34,020 nt of DNA, taken from positions 1 to 34,020 of the forward strand of contig CAIYES010000139.1 of the NCBI GenBank assembly GCA_903925275.1, read 5' to 3'. Shown piece after piece: positions 14,027-22,800 of this stretch. The position numbers and the translations under genes were made by a program. The notes under the pieces are model-generated. The model was not told where the DNA came from and did no database searches. It saw nothing but the letters and a program-made list of their open reading frames with translations. Origin of the DNA: an uncultured Bacteroidales bacterium. Lineage in GTDB: Bacteria; Bacteroidota; Bacteroidia; Bacteroidales; FEN-979. How positions within the stretch are numbered: the first letter of the stretch is position 1; the number at the start of each line of letters is the position of its first letter.

Positions 14027-15799
14027 TTAATATTTTATCAATTTCTTTGTTAAAACCCTTGAACCATCAGTGGAATGAATGATGAACAAATACATTCCCC
14101 GGGGGATTGAAGTTATTGGAACGGTTTGCGAATTTAAACCTGCGTGACAAACCACCTGCCCCGATCCTGTAATTTGTCCGGTTAACGACCGGATCTCAAA
14201 GTTCAGGTTTGCATTACCCGGAGCATGGAGGATAAGGGTAATGTCAGTAGTTGCCGGATTCGGGAATAATTCTCCAGCAACAATTGAAGAACTTACATTA
14301 TAAGGAATACCGGTTACATCATAATCAAAAACCTCAAGTTGCACACTGTCGGCTACCGGAGTAGATAAATCAAGCCAGATCGAGGTTAGCCTTGAATATT
14401 TTCCGGGAGATTCCACATACAGGTAATAGGCTCCAAATGGCAGGTTATTCAGTTCAAATTGTCCTGATTTTGCAGAAAAGGTAAATTGCACCGGGCTTAG
14501 CTGGGCATTGTATAGAATAACTTCGGCCAATGAAATTCCGGGGAAGTTTCCAGAGGAACCTGCATTCATTACCTTGCCTTTGATGCTACCCGAGCCCGAC
14601 AGCGGTTCAGTTATTGGCATCAGGTAAAAATGGGCGGCAAAAGAACTACTGTCAATCAAATTCAGCAATGAAGCCTCCGGCCACTTCATCGCCTGAGGGA
14701 AATAAACCGGGAAAAAATTGGAATAATGAGCAGACCCCGGTGTGAGGGATGCCCGTAAAATGTAAGAACCATTCAGCGTTTTCGGGAAAGCATAATAACC
14801 AAGATGCGTGAAGCTGGTTGTGTCGTAAGGGATCAGCCGGTTGCCATTTTTCCTGTAGAGATAAGCTACCCCGGTATCGCCCGTTGAAACAGGATTGTTG
14901 ATGGGATATTCACCTGCAAATAAATGACCGCCGAGGTTATAATATTTGGCCGTTTTTACTGTGGTGCATGAAGAATCCGAACACACCGTTCCCCCCTGTA
15001 TCTCCTTGCTGATCCTCAGGCAAACCCGGTGGTCGCCTTCGACATGAAACTGGTGGGTTACAGTACGTGTCGAATAGGATCCTCCGTCGTCGAAAGTCCA
15101 AAGAAAATGGTTTGGATTCCCGGATGAGGTATCTCTGAACTTAAAGGTGTTTGGCTCATGGTTTAACGAGTCAAGTTCACTTGTAAACGATGCATGGCAC
15201 TGTTCAGGTTGTAACAATTGCAATGAATCGCATTTGACATCATTGCACACCGAGATTGAATCGGCATTATAGGCACTGAGACAAACCCTGTATTTTCCAA
15301 AGTCAGGAAATGTATGATAGGGATTGCGGTCGGCCGAAACAGTGCCATCGCCAAAATCCCAATGCCAACTGTTGATGTTCCCGCTGGATTTGTCGGTAAA
15401 TCTGGTTGTCAGAGGGTTCAAACTGTCAATGGCATAAATAAAGTCGGCGATACAGGCGCCGGGCTCATGAACGGTAACCGGGATACAACGGACATCATGG
15501 CAAAGAAATCCTGAATCTGAATCAGAAACGGTAAGGCAAACAAAATAGGTGCCTCCAGCTGCATAGGTATGCACGGGATTTTGAAGCGTAGATGTAACGC
15601 CATCGCCAAAACTCCACTGCCAATGGTTAATCTGACCTGTCGACTGATCAAGAAAATGAATAATCATTGGATTTTCAATTTCGGGATTTGCGGCAAAGGC
15701 AGCATGACAATCTGTCGGGTAATCCTGATCCCCAGGTGTTTGGGCACCGGCAGTTTGGATAAACGCTATAAGCAATAGACAAAGTAGGGCGCTTCTCAT
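14027..15799 (-). CDS. Secreted PKD-repeat protein with T9SS sorting domain (short paralogue)
   Basis: A 590-aa secreted protein with a signal peptide at 1-19 (cleavage near TAGA-Q). Three PKD domains lie at about 30-110, 115-195 and 200-282, each starting with a cysteine-containing CxAxF segment and carrying FGDG, FGDG and FDDG. The block at ~285-395 (LGYYAFPKTLNGSYILRASLTPGSAHYSNFFPVYFPQAMKW) is clearly homologous to 465-575 of the larger neighbour. A carboxypeptidase-regulatory-like domain follows at ~403-480 and a T9SS type A sorting domain at ~508-590 (LFPNPATTDITLIL ... TKKLIKY). Its ATG overlaps the TGA of the upstream barrel protein by 4 bp, so the two are translationally coupled. The two PKD genes look like a local duplication with loss or gain of one PKD unit. 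Confidence 0.88.
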   Translation of the reverse strand: MRSALLCLLLIAFIQTAGAQTPGDQDYPTDCHAAFAANPEIENPMIIHFLDQSTGQINHWQWSFGDGVTSTLQNPVHTYAAGGTYFVCLTVSDSDSGFLCHDVRCIPVTVHEPGACIADFIYAIDSLNPLTTRFTDKSSGNINSWHWDFGDGTVSADRNPYHTFPDFGKYRVCLSAYNADSISVCNDVKCDSLQLLQPEQCHASFTSELDSLNHEPNTFKFRDTSSGNPNHFLWTFDDGGSYSTRTVTHQFHVEGDHRVCLRISKEIQGGTVCSDSSCTTVKTAKYYNLGGHLFAGEYPINNPVSTGDTGVAYLYRKNGNRLIPYDTTSFTHLGYYAFPKTLNGSYILRASLTPGSAHYSNFFPVYFPQAMKWPEASLLNLIDSSSFAAHFYLMPITEPLSGSGSIKGKVMNAGSSGNFPGISLAEVILYNAQLSPVQFTFSAKSGQFELNNLPFGAYYLYVESPGKYSRLTSIWLDLSTPVADSVQLEVFDYDVTGIPYNVSSSIVAGELFPNPATTDITLILHAPGNANLNFEIRSLTGQITGSGQVVCHAGLNSQTVPITSIPRGMYLFIIHSTDGSRVLTKKLIKY

Positions 15800-17211
15800 G
15801 GATTTTTCTTTTTTGGCGCGAAGTTGAATTGTATGCCCACGCCCAGACCCACCGACCAGGGTGCATTGACCCTGACATTTTCCTGTTCAACCATGGGATT
15901 CAGAAAATATTTGCAGGATGGCTCAACATAAATGCTTATTTTCCTGTTCATCCTGATTTCAAGTAAGAGATCACCCCATAACTGCCAGTTGGTGGAAACC
16001 CGTGATGGCGTGTTATCATCAATCCGGATAATCCTGGCGTTTTCATATTCGATAACCGGTGCTGATTTGCGGGTGCCGAGCAGAAATGATATGGCCGGTC
16101 CGGTTTGAAAAGTCAGGCTCATCCTGCCGGATTCATAAAGACGATACCCAAGCAAAAGCGGTACCTGCAAGTAGGCATAGCGGTTCATTGTGCGGTAATC
16201 GTTTTTATGGATCAAACTGTCATAAATGATTTTATTTATAGTATTGTAAATGATTTCGTTATTGACACCTGTCGTATATGATAAAACATTGGTGAAGTAT
16301 CCAACACTGTCGTTACTTTTATATTCGACTCCGTATTTGCTTTTGTCATAAACATAGCCAAGACCTATCCCGGTTGATAGAGAAAAGCGGGAAAAATGCC
16401 ATGAAAGTCCGCCATTGATCCAGACATTTACTTTTGAATAGTCTTCCGGCTCAGAGTAAAAGGACATTTCGGGAACAACCCCAAGGTTTACGGATAAAAA
16501 TTGTGTTGCAGATGGCTTGGTTATTAAAAACCTTGAAATGCCATTCGCTGTATTGATTGTCAGGATAGTATCGACATGCGGGTTGATTACAAGGAGAGCT
16601 GTTTCGAAAGGAACTATCAGTGAAATATCTGTTTGAACAAGAGAGGTTTCAATGTCGGAATTTTCTGTCGGCATTGCTTGAGAAAGCTCCGGAAAAACAG
16701 CGTTATCGGGGGTTTGATGACTTACAGCGGTGCTGGGTAACGCGTTTGCATACGCCAGGGATTTATACGCCTTTGGCGATGTTGTTTCAGTTGGCTTTTC
16801 GAATGAGGATTCCTGTTTTGCGGTGTTGGGCAATTTTACTCCGACGGTGGCAGGATGGTTATCCTTGACATGCGGTGTGGAAGACGTAGAGGCAACTTCC
16901 CGGACAGGTGAATTTGCATTACGAATTGCAGCTGAGGTTGGAATTGCCATTTGGACATCAGACGGTGGTCTGGAGGGAACGATATTATAAATAGCACCTG
17001 AAAGGATTATTAACCCCAAGGCGCCCGTTACCCATACTTTTGTAGGAATGTTGGTAAAGTTGAAGTGTGAGATTTCACGCCACAACAACTTTCGGCTGAT
17101 ACTTTTCCAAAGAGATGGTTTGGGTTCTACGCGATGACCCTCAAGGGTATTACGCAGGAACTCATCCATTCCGTCTTCATTAACAGCCTTAAAATTTATT
17201 TTTTCATTCAT
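15796..17211 (-). CDS. Dual-membrane anti-sigma-like protein: cytoplasmic domain, one TM helix, outer-membrane barrel
   Basis: A 471-aa protein with an unusual layout. Residues 1-57 are soluble and charged (GMDEFLRNTLEGHRVEPKPSLWKSISRKLLW) with no signal peptide. One hydrophobic helix lies at ~58-77. A low-complexity linker rich in Ser, Thr, Pro and Ala covers ~80-235. From ~236 to 466, alternating aromatic/polar strands (SVNLGVVPEMSFYS, VNVWINGGLSWHF, SLSTGIGLGYVYD, YLQVPLLLGYRLY, SVGLGVGIQFNF) resemble a PorT-like outer-membrane barrel. It starts 8 bp inside the end of the ECF sigma gene. This is the architecture of the dual membrane-spanning anti-sigma factors (Dma) described in Bacteroides thetaiotaomicron. 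The N-terminus would hold sigma while the barrel senses the outer membrane. That role is inferred from layout and neighbours. Confidence 0.75.
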   Translation of the reverse strand: MNEKINFKAVNEDGMDEFLRNTLEGHRVEPKPSLWKSISRKLLWREISHFNFTNIPTKVWVTGALGLIILSGAIYNIVPSRPPSDVQMAIPTSAAIRNANSPVREVASTSSTPHVKDNHPATVGVKLPNTAKQESSFEKPTETTSPKAYKSLAYANALPSTAVSHQTPDNAVFPELSQAMPTENSDIETSLVQTDISLIVPFETALLVINPHVDTILTINTANGISRFLITKPSATQFLSVNLGVVPEMSFYSEPEDYSKVNVWINGGLSWHFSRFSLSTGIGLGYVYDKSKYGVEYKSNDSVGYFTNVLSYTTGVNNEIIYNTINKIIYDSLIHKNDYRTMNRYAYLQVPLLLGYRLYESGRMSLTFQTGPAISFLLGTRKSAPVIEYENARIIRIDDNTPSRVSTNWQLWGDLLLEIRMNRKISIYVEPSCKYFLNPMVEQENVRVNAPWSVGLGVGIQFNFAPKKKNP

Positions 17212-17776
17212 TTACAGTCGCAATATTTTTCATCAGATTTAAATCAAATAATTTCTTACGGAGCATTCTCCTGGCCTTTAAAAGCTGGGTTTTCGAAGTG
17301 TTTTCAGAGATGTTCAGCGCCTCGGCAATTTCTTTATGGCTGTATTCTTCAAACACATACATATTAAAAACCATCCTGTAGCCAGGAGGCAATAATTGAA
17401 TGAGTGCGATCAGTTTTTCGGCCGAAACAGGAGCATGGGTTACCGATTGTTCCTCGTTATCCATGATCTCCGTTTCGTTAATACTGCTGATATCCTCATG
17501 AAACGGGATTTTCCGGTTCTTACGATAATAATTCAAAGCGTGGTTAATCATAACCCGCTTCATCCATCCTTCAAATGAACCTTCTTTCCGGTATGAGCTG
17601 ATGTTTTGAAATATTTTCAAAAACGCCTCCTGAAGTATGTCTTCCGCTTCATCGCGATTTTGAGCATAGCGCAGACAAACCGCCAGCATTACCGCTGAAA
17701 ATTTACGGTAAAGGGCGCTCTGGGCACTGCGTTTTCCAGCCACGCAACCCTCGATTATGGAATCGTCAATGAGCAT
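17204..17776 (-). CDS. ECF-type RNA polymerase sigma factor
   Basis: A 190-aa sigma-70 family factor with only regions 2 and 4. Region 2 covers ~22-92 (LYRKFSAVMLAVCLRYAQNRDEAEDILQEAFLKIFQNISSYRKEGSFEGWMKRVMINHALNYYRK), with the core-binding DEAEDILQEAF motif. Region 4 covers ~118-178 (LIQLLPPGYRMVFNMYVFEEYSHKEIAEALNISENTSKTQLLKARRMLRKKL), including the helix-turn-helix that reads the -35. The stop codon overlaps the start of the membrane-anchored partner by 8 bp, the normal pairing of an ECF factor with its anti-sigma. It probably transcribes its own operon, including both PKD surface proteins. I found no TAnnTTTG element in the 114 bp before it, which fits an ECF-specific or autoregulated promoter. 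Confidence 0.93.
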   Translation of the reverse strand: MLIDDSIIEGCVAGKRSAQSALYRKFSAVMLAVCLRYAQNRDEAEDILQEAFLKIFQNISSYRKEGSFEGWMKRVMINHALNYYRKNRKIPFHEDISSINETEIMDNEEQSVTHAPVSAEKLIALIQLLPPGYRMVFNMYVFEEYSHKEIAEALNISENTSKTQLLKARRMLRKKLFDLNLMKNIATVNE

Positions 17777-17847
17777 CCAACGTTAACTCTTATACAGACG
17801 TAAATGAGGAAATTAAGTTGCCTGAAGGGTGTAAAAATACGAAAAAT

Positions 17848-17866
17848 GTGGACAAGTGAACAAGCG
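17848..17866 (-). repeat. ACTTGTCC-like repeat upstream of the sigma gene
   Basis: On the minus strand this reads CGCTTGTTCACTTGTCCAC, made of the same CTTGTTCA/CTTGTCCA octamers found in the ptb leader at 9764-9795. It lies between the TetR stop and the sigma start in an otherwise featureless 114-bp gap. Confidence 0.55.
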
Positions 17867-17890
17867 GACTATTTTTCGCTATCTTGTTGT

Positions 17891-18514
17891 TTAAGACAGG
17901 CTGGCCTTAAACTTATCAAAGTTATTTTCAAAAAAAGTACGTCCTTCGTGGCTGAGTATTCCTTGAAGGTGATAAATAAAAATTTCGTGGAACATTTTAA
18001 AGGAGGTAATCTCTTCAATTGTGAACATGTCGTTATCAATAAGGTTTTCGGTACTGAAGACCTGAAGTTTTGCGATAATTTTAGAATTAAGTTCCTTGCG
18101 GTACAGCCCTTCCCCCTTTCCTTTGTTCATGTTATTGTAGGATGATTCATACATCTGTTTTCGCCGAATTTCCTTAATCTTCATGAAAAGATCGGGGTAG
18201 TACTTACGGACATCATATTGCATTGAAGTGTTATACTCTTTGAACATGGCATTGATCATCTTATACACTTCAAACAGTTCCTCGATGGCATTAAATTTAT
18301 GCTCATCAATGACAGCTAGTCTTTTACAGGCGTTTTCATGATCAAACATCAGCACTTGCCTAACCAGGTCTTCTTTGTCTGTGAAATGCTCGTAGATAGT
18401 CTTTTTGGAAATATTCAGATGAGTTGCCACATCGTCCATTGTCACACTCTTGATCCCGTAACGCTGATAGAGACGCCGTACTTTTCCAAGAATGACTAAT
18501 GCTTTCGGATTCAT
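17891..18514 (-). CDS. TetR-family regulator divergent from the efflux adaptor
   Basis: A 207-aa TetR/AcrR-type repressor. The N-terminal helix-turn-helix is YQRYGIKSVTMDDVATHLNISKKTIYEHFTDKEDLV (residues ~17-52); the remainder is an all-helical ligand/dimer domain. The ATG at 18514 (MNPKALVILGK) is chosen because a -7 element TATCTTTG ends 5 bp upstream. Transcription would begin essentially at the start codon, which excludes the longer reading from 18574. It is divergent from the adaptor-RND genes, the classical arrangement for a local repressor of efflux. It is clearly paralogous to the TetR at 24629-25264, sharing YG[IV][KR]SV[TS][MV]DD, SKK and a DxxKYYP motif in the second domain. Confidence 0.9.
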   Translation of the reverse strand: MNPKALVILGKVRRLYQRYGIKSVTMDDVATHLNISKKTIYEHFTDKEDLVRQVLMFDHENACKRLAVIDEHKFNAIEELFEVYKMINAMFKEYNTSMQYDVRKYYPDLFMKIKEIRRKQMYESSYNNMNKGKGEGLYRKELNSKIIAKLQVFSTENLIDNDMFTIEEITSFKMFHEIFIYHLQGILSHEGRTFFENNFDKFKASLS

Positions 18515-18518
18515 TGAG

Positions 18519-18526
18519 CAAAGATA
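18519..18526 (-). promoter_or_regulatory. -7 element for the first TetR gene, probably leaderless
   Basis: TATCTTTG on the minus strand, five bases before the ATG at 18514. With the normal -7 geometry the transcript would start at or within a few bases of the start codon. Confidence 0.5.
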
Positions 18527-18549
18527 CATAAAAGCCCCCATGGAAACGA

Positions 18550-18582
18550 TTTTCCCCTGAAAAGTTTTTTTCATCCTGAAAA
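18550..18582. promoter_or_regulatory. tandem TTTTC-GAAAA dyads between divergent promoters
   Basis: Two short dyads, TTTTC-4 bp-GAAAA (18550-18563) and TTTTC-5 bp-GAAAA (18568-18582), lie between the -7 elements of the divergent TetR and adaptor genes. The position suits a TetR operator, but the arms are short and A/T rich. Confidence 0.35.
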
Positions 18583-18586
18583 TACC

Positions 18587-18594
18587 TATATTTG
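18587..18594 (+). promoter_or_regulatory. putative -7 element for the adaptor-RND operon
   Basis: TATATTTG matches TAnnTTTG, 51 bp before the adaptor ATG at 18646. No good -33 element is seen at standard spacing, consistent with a regulated promoter. Confidence 0.45.
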
Positions 18595-18645
18595 CGTCTC
18601 GGAATTCTTGTCAACCGATCCAATTTTAACAATCCGATTTTTGAT

Positions 18646-19764
18646 ATGAAAAAAATTTTTCTTTTAACCGGTATTATCTTATTTTTAGCGGCTTGCGGCA
18701 GCAAAGAGGGTGATAAAAAAGTCCGGCTGGAACAACTCAGGAAAGAACATGATAAACTTACCTTGGAGATCCTGAAATTAGAAAAGGAGGTCAATCCTGC
18801 CGGTATAGTTTCAGCGACCAAGGTCAATTTTGAAATCCTTACGAAAAAACCTTTTGACCACTATATTGAAGTTCAGGGGCGTATTGACGGCAATGAGAAC
18901 ATCGGAGTGAGTCCGCGCAACCAGGGAGGCGTTGTTACCAGGATTTTGGTTCATGAAGGGGATAATGTAACTGCAGGTCAAGTACTTGCTGAACTCGATG
19001 CAGAAGTTCTTAAACAGCAGTTGAAGGATCTGAAGAACAAACTCTCCTTTGCAACCGATATTTATTCCCGCCAGAAAACACTTTGGGATCAGAAAATCGG
19101 GTCTGAAGTTCAGTACCTGAAGGCAAAAAACGATATGGAGTCAGCCCAAAACGGAATTGCCACCCTGGAAGACCAAATCAAGATGTCGGTCATTACTTCC
19201 CCCATCGATGGCACAGTGGAAGATATTCCTATCAAAGTCGGACAGATGGCTTCATCGGCCTCTCCCATCCCGGCTTTTCGCATTGTAAACTTTTCAAAAG
19301 CCAAAGCACTGGCTGATGTCGGAGAAGCATATTCTTCCAAAATTAAAACCGGGGACCAGGTGAAAGTTTTCATGCCTGACCTCAACAAGGAACTCGATGA
19401 AAGGATCACATTTGCCAGTAAATACATTAATCCGACAAACCGTACCTTTCTCGTGGAGGTTGCGCTACCCGTTACCACGTTGGTATTTCGTGCCAACATG
19501 ATCGCTGTGCTGCGCATCAAGGACTATTCAAATCCTGCTGCCATCTCCATACCTCAGAATTATATACAAAACTCCCGCGATGAGGGTCAGTATGTTTATA
19601 TCGCCGTTGAAGAAAACGGGAAAAAAATTGCCCGCAAACGGATCATCACGCCTAATGTGACTTTCAATGGGCTCACCGAAGTCGTTAATGGGCTTACTGA
19701 AGGTGACAAAATCATCACTGCCGGGTATAAAGACCTTTACAATGGCCAGATCATCGACTACTAA
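18646..19764 (+). CDS. RND efflux periplasmic adaptor lipoprotein (HlyD/MFP)
   Basis: A 372-aa membrane fusion protein. MKKIFLLTGIILFLAAC is a lipoprotein signal with C17 as the lipidated cysteine. A short coiled coil follows (KKVRLEQLRKEHDKLTLEILKLEKEV, ~22-47). The biotinyl-lipoyl half motifs flank the helical hairpin: GGVVTRILVHEGDNVTAGQVLAEL before it, and MSVITSPIDGTVEDIPIKVGQMAS after it. The C-terminal barrel ends with VVNGLTEGDKIITAGYKDLYNGQIIDY. It should bridge the RND pump to a TolC-like channel. The start at 18646 is chosen for the lipobox; a TTG reading from 18592 would begin inside the -7 element. The RND pump gene follows after 102 bp. Confidence 0.92.
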   Translation: MKKIFLLTGIILFLAACGSKEGDKKVRLEQLRKEHDKLTLEILKLEKEVNPAGIVSATKVNFEILTKKPFDHYIEVQGRIDGNENIGVSPRNQGGVVTRILVHEGDNVTAGQVLAELDAEVLKQQLKDLKNKLSFATDIYSRQKTLWDQKIGSEVQYLKAKNDMESAQNGIATLEDQIKMSVITSPIDGTVEDIPIKVGQMASSASPIPAFRIVNFSKAKALADVGEAYSSKIKTGDQVKVFMPDLNKELDERITFASKYINPTNRTFLVEVALPVTTLVFRANMIAVLRIKDYSNPAAISIPQNYIQNSRDEGQYVYIAVEENGKKIARKRIITPNVTFNGLTEVVNGLTEGDKIITAGYKDLYNGQIIDY

Positions 19765-19782
19765 TCGAAACTGCCTTGCAAT

Positions 19783-19838
19783 ATCCATGATCCCCCAAAC
19801 ACTACCCGTAAATGAATCAGCATCATGGATAATCCATG
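19783..19838 (+). other. three-part inverted repeat in the adaptor-RND gap
   Basis: ATCCATGAT (19783-19791) is exactly complementary to ATCATGGAT (19822-19830). The same middle segment also overlaps a CATGG-ATAAT-CCATG hairpin (19824-19838). The two pairings are mutually exclusive, as in an attenuator, but the competing hairpin is only 5 bp. The remainder of the 102-bp gap shows nothing else. Confidence 0.3.
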
Positions 19839-19866
19839 TTACCAATGAAACAGTAATTACTTTCAC

Positions 19867-22800
19867 ATGAAACAAAAACAACATAAGCTCAAGGAATTTT
19901 TTGCCACAAGCTGGTCTATCGACAATAAAACCAGCATCTATGTGCTCACCATCATCATCACCACGCTTGGGTTATTGTCCTATGTCAACATACCAAAAGA
20001 ACAGTTTCCTGAAATTGTAATCCCGACTATTCTGGTAAACACAGTTTATCCCGGAACTTCTCCGGAGGATATGGAAAACCTTGTAACCCGGCCAGTGGAG
20101 AAGCAATGCAAATCGCTTGCGAACGTTAAAAAGATTACCAGCAACTCCATCCAGGATTTATCAACCATCGTAGTTGAATTCAACCCGGGCATCGAAGTTT
20201 CAGAGGCCAAACAACGGGTACGCGATGCTGTTGACAAAGCAAAAACGAACCTGCCGACCAACCTGCCGAAAGACCCGGATATCAAAGAAGTCGACATCTC
20301 CGAGATCCCCATCATGAACATCAACCTTGCCGGCGATTATGACCTTCCCAGACTGAAAAAATATGCCGAAGATGCCCAGGACAAGATCGAAACGTTGAAG
20401 GAGATCACCCGGGTTGACATTGTTGGAGCCCTGGAACGTGAAATCCAGATTGATGTGGACATGTATAAAATGCAGGCTGCAAGCGTTTCATTTCGCGACA
20501 TTGAATCGGCTGTGTCTGCTGAAAACGTAACTGTATCTGCCGGAACCATTAGCTCTTTCGGAAATAAATACACCATCAGGCTGGCAGGTCAGTTCAAGTC
20601 GCCCGAACAGATTAAAAATATCATGCTTAAATCGGCCAGCGGAGCAACAATCTACATCCAGGATATAGCCGACGTAAGGGATTCCTTTAAGGATCAGGAA
20701 AGTTTTGCCCGTCTCGACGGCAAGAATGTGATCACCCTCAATGTGATCAAAAAAAGCGGAGAGAACCTGATCGACGCATCAGACAAAATCATGGCGATCA
20801 TGGCCAACATGCAGAAAAGTTCATTACCTCCCGATCTGATGGTGAAGATCACCGGCGACCAGTCGCGGTTTACCAAGAGTACCCTTGAAGAGCTCAACAA
20901 CACCATCATCATCGGTTTCATCATGGTGATTATTGTTCTGATGTTCTTCATGGGATTCAACAATGCCTTTTTCGTGGCTTTGTCGGTACCACTTTCCATG
21001 TTTGTGGCCTATCTCATCATGCCAAGCTTAGGGTTTACCATGAACATGATCGTCATGTTCGGATTTATCTTTGCGCTCGGAATCATCGTCGATGATGCAA
21101 TCGTGGTAATTGAAAACACGCACCGGCTGCACCGGGGAGAACCCGATATTGTGAAGGCGGCAAAAAATGCCGCCGGAGAGGTCTTTCTTCCCATATTATC
21201 CGGCACACTCACTACCCTTGCGCCCTTCTTTCCGCTGGCTTTCTGGCCGGGGATCGTCGGAAAATTCATGCATTATCTGCCAGTAACCCTGATCTTGACA
21301 CTTTTTGCGTCACTTTTTGTTGCCTACATCATCAACCCAGTCTTTGCCGTGACCTTTATGAAACACGAATATGACGAAGTTGAACACAAAACCGATAAAA
21401 AAAGGTTGTTGATCAGCAGCACTATTCTGCTGGTTCTTGGGCTGATTTCCTATATTTCAGGGGGTTTCGCGATGGGGAATATTTTTATCTTTGCGCTCAT
21501 CCTCAACGGCTTATATCGCTTAGTACTTAAAAGTGCCATCACAAGCTTTCAAACCGTTGCATGGCCTGCAGCCATGCGTATGTATGAGAAAACCTTGATT
21601 TTTACATTGAGAGGCCGCAATCCATGGTACATTCTGGTCACGGTGATCGCAATGTTCTTCTTATCCATCGTTGTTACCGGAATCACCAAACCAAAAGTAC
21701 TTTTCTTTCCCAACAACATTCCAACGTATGTCAATGTTTTCATCAAACTACCCGAAGGAACCGACCAGCATGTAACCGATTCTGTAACCACCCTTGTTGA
21801 ACGAAAAGTAAACTCAGTGCTGGGAGAAAAAAATCCCATTGTTGAATCCATCATTACCAATGTGGGATTCAATGCAGGAGAAGGTATGTTTGACCGCTCG
21901 GTGTCCTCAAACAAGGGGAAGGTCACCGTTAATTTTATAGAGAGTAAATTCCGTCGTGGGGTTTCCACACAGGATTACATGGATAAAATACGTGCAAATC
22001 TGAAAAATATCCCGGGAGTGACGATAAGTGTAACAAAAAACTCTGCCGGACCTCCGACCGGGAAGCCCATCAACATTGAAATTACGGGTGAAAATCTCGA
22101 TGAATTGATAACCACTTCGGGCAGTTTTAAAGCTTATCTTGACTCCATCCGTATTCCTGGCATCGAAAAGTTGAAATCGGATTTTGATAATAACAAACCC
22201 GAAATCATCATCAATATCGACCGGGTGCGGGCAAACCGTGAAGGGTTGTCGCTCGGACAGATCGGATTGGAAATGCGTACAGCCATTTTCGGCAAGGAGA
22301 TATCCAAATACAAGGAGGGCGAAGATGAATTTCCGATCCAATTAAGGTACTCTGAAAAAGAGCGTACCAATATCAACCAGGTCATCAATGCCAAGATTAC
22401 CTATCGCGATATGAATTCCGGCCAGTTAAGGCAGATTCCCATTTCGTCGGTGGCTTCTATCAATTACAAGGATACCTATGGCGGAATCAAACGCAAAAAC
22501 CTCAAGCGGATGATCACTTTATCTTCGGAGGTGTTATCAGGATATACAGCCAACGAAGTTGTGTCCACCATCAGCCAGGCACTGCCTGGCTATAAAATGC
22601 CAAAAGGCGTCGAAATCAGTCTCACGGGCGAACGGGAAGACCAGGCTGAAACCATGGTGTTCCTGGTCAAAGCAATGATGATCGCCATAGGATTGATCTT
22701 TTTCATTCTCATAACCCAGTTTGGCTCATTGAGTAAATCATTCATAATCCTCAGCGAAGTAATTTTCAGTGTGATCGGCGTGTTGCTGGGCATCGCAGCC

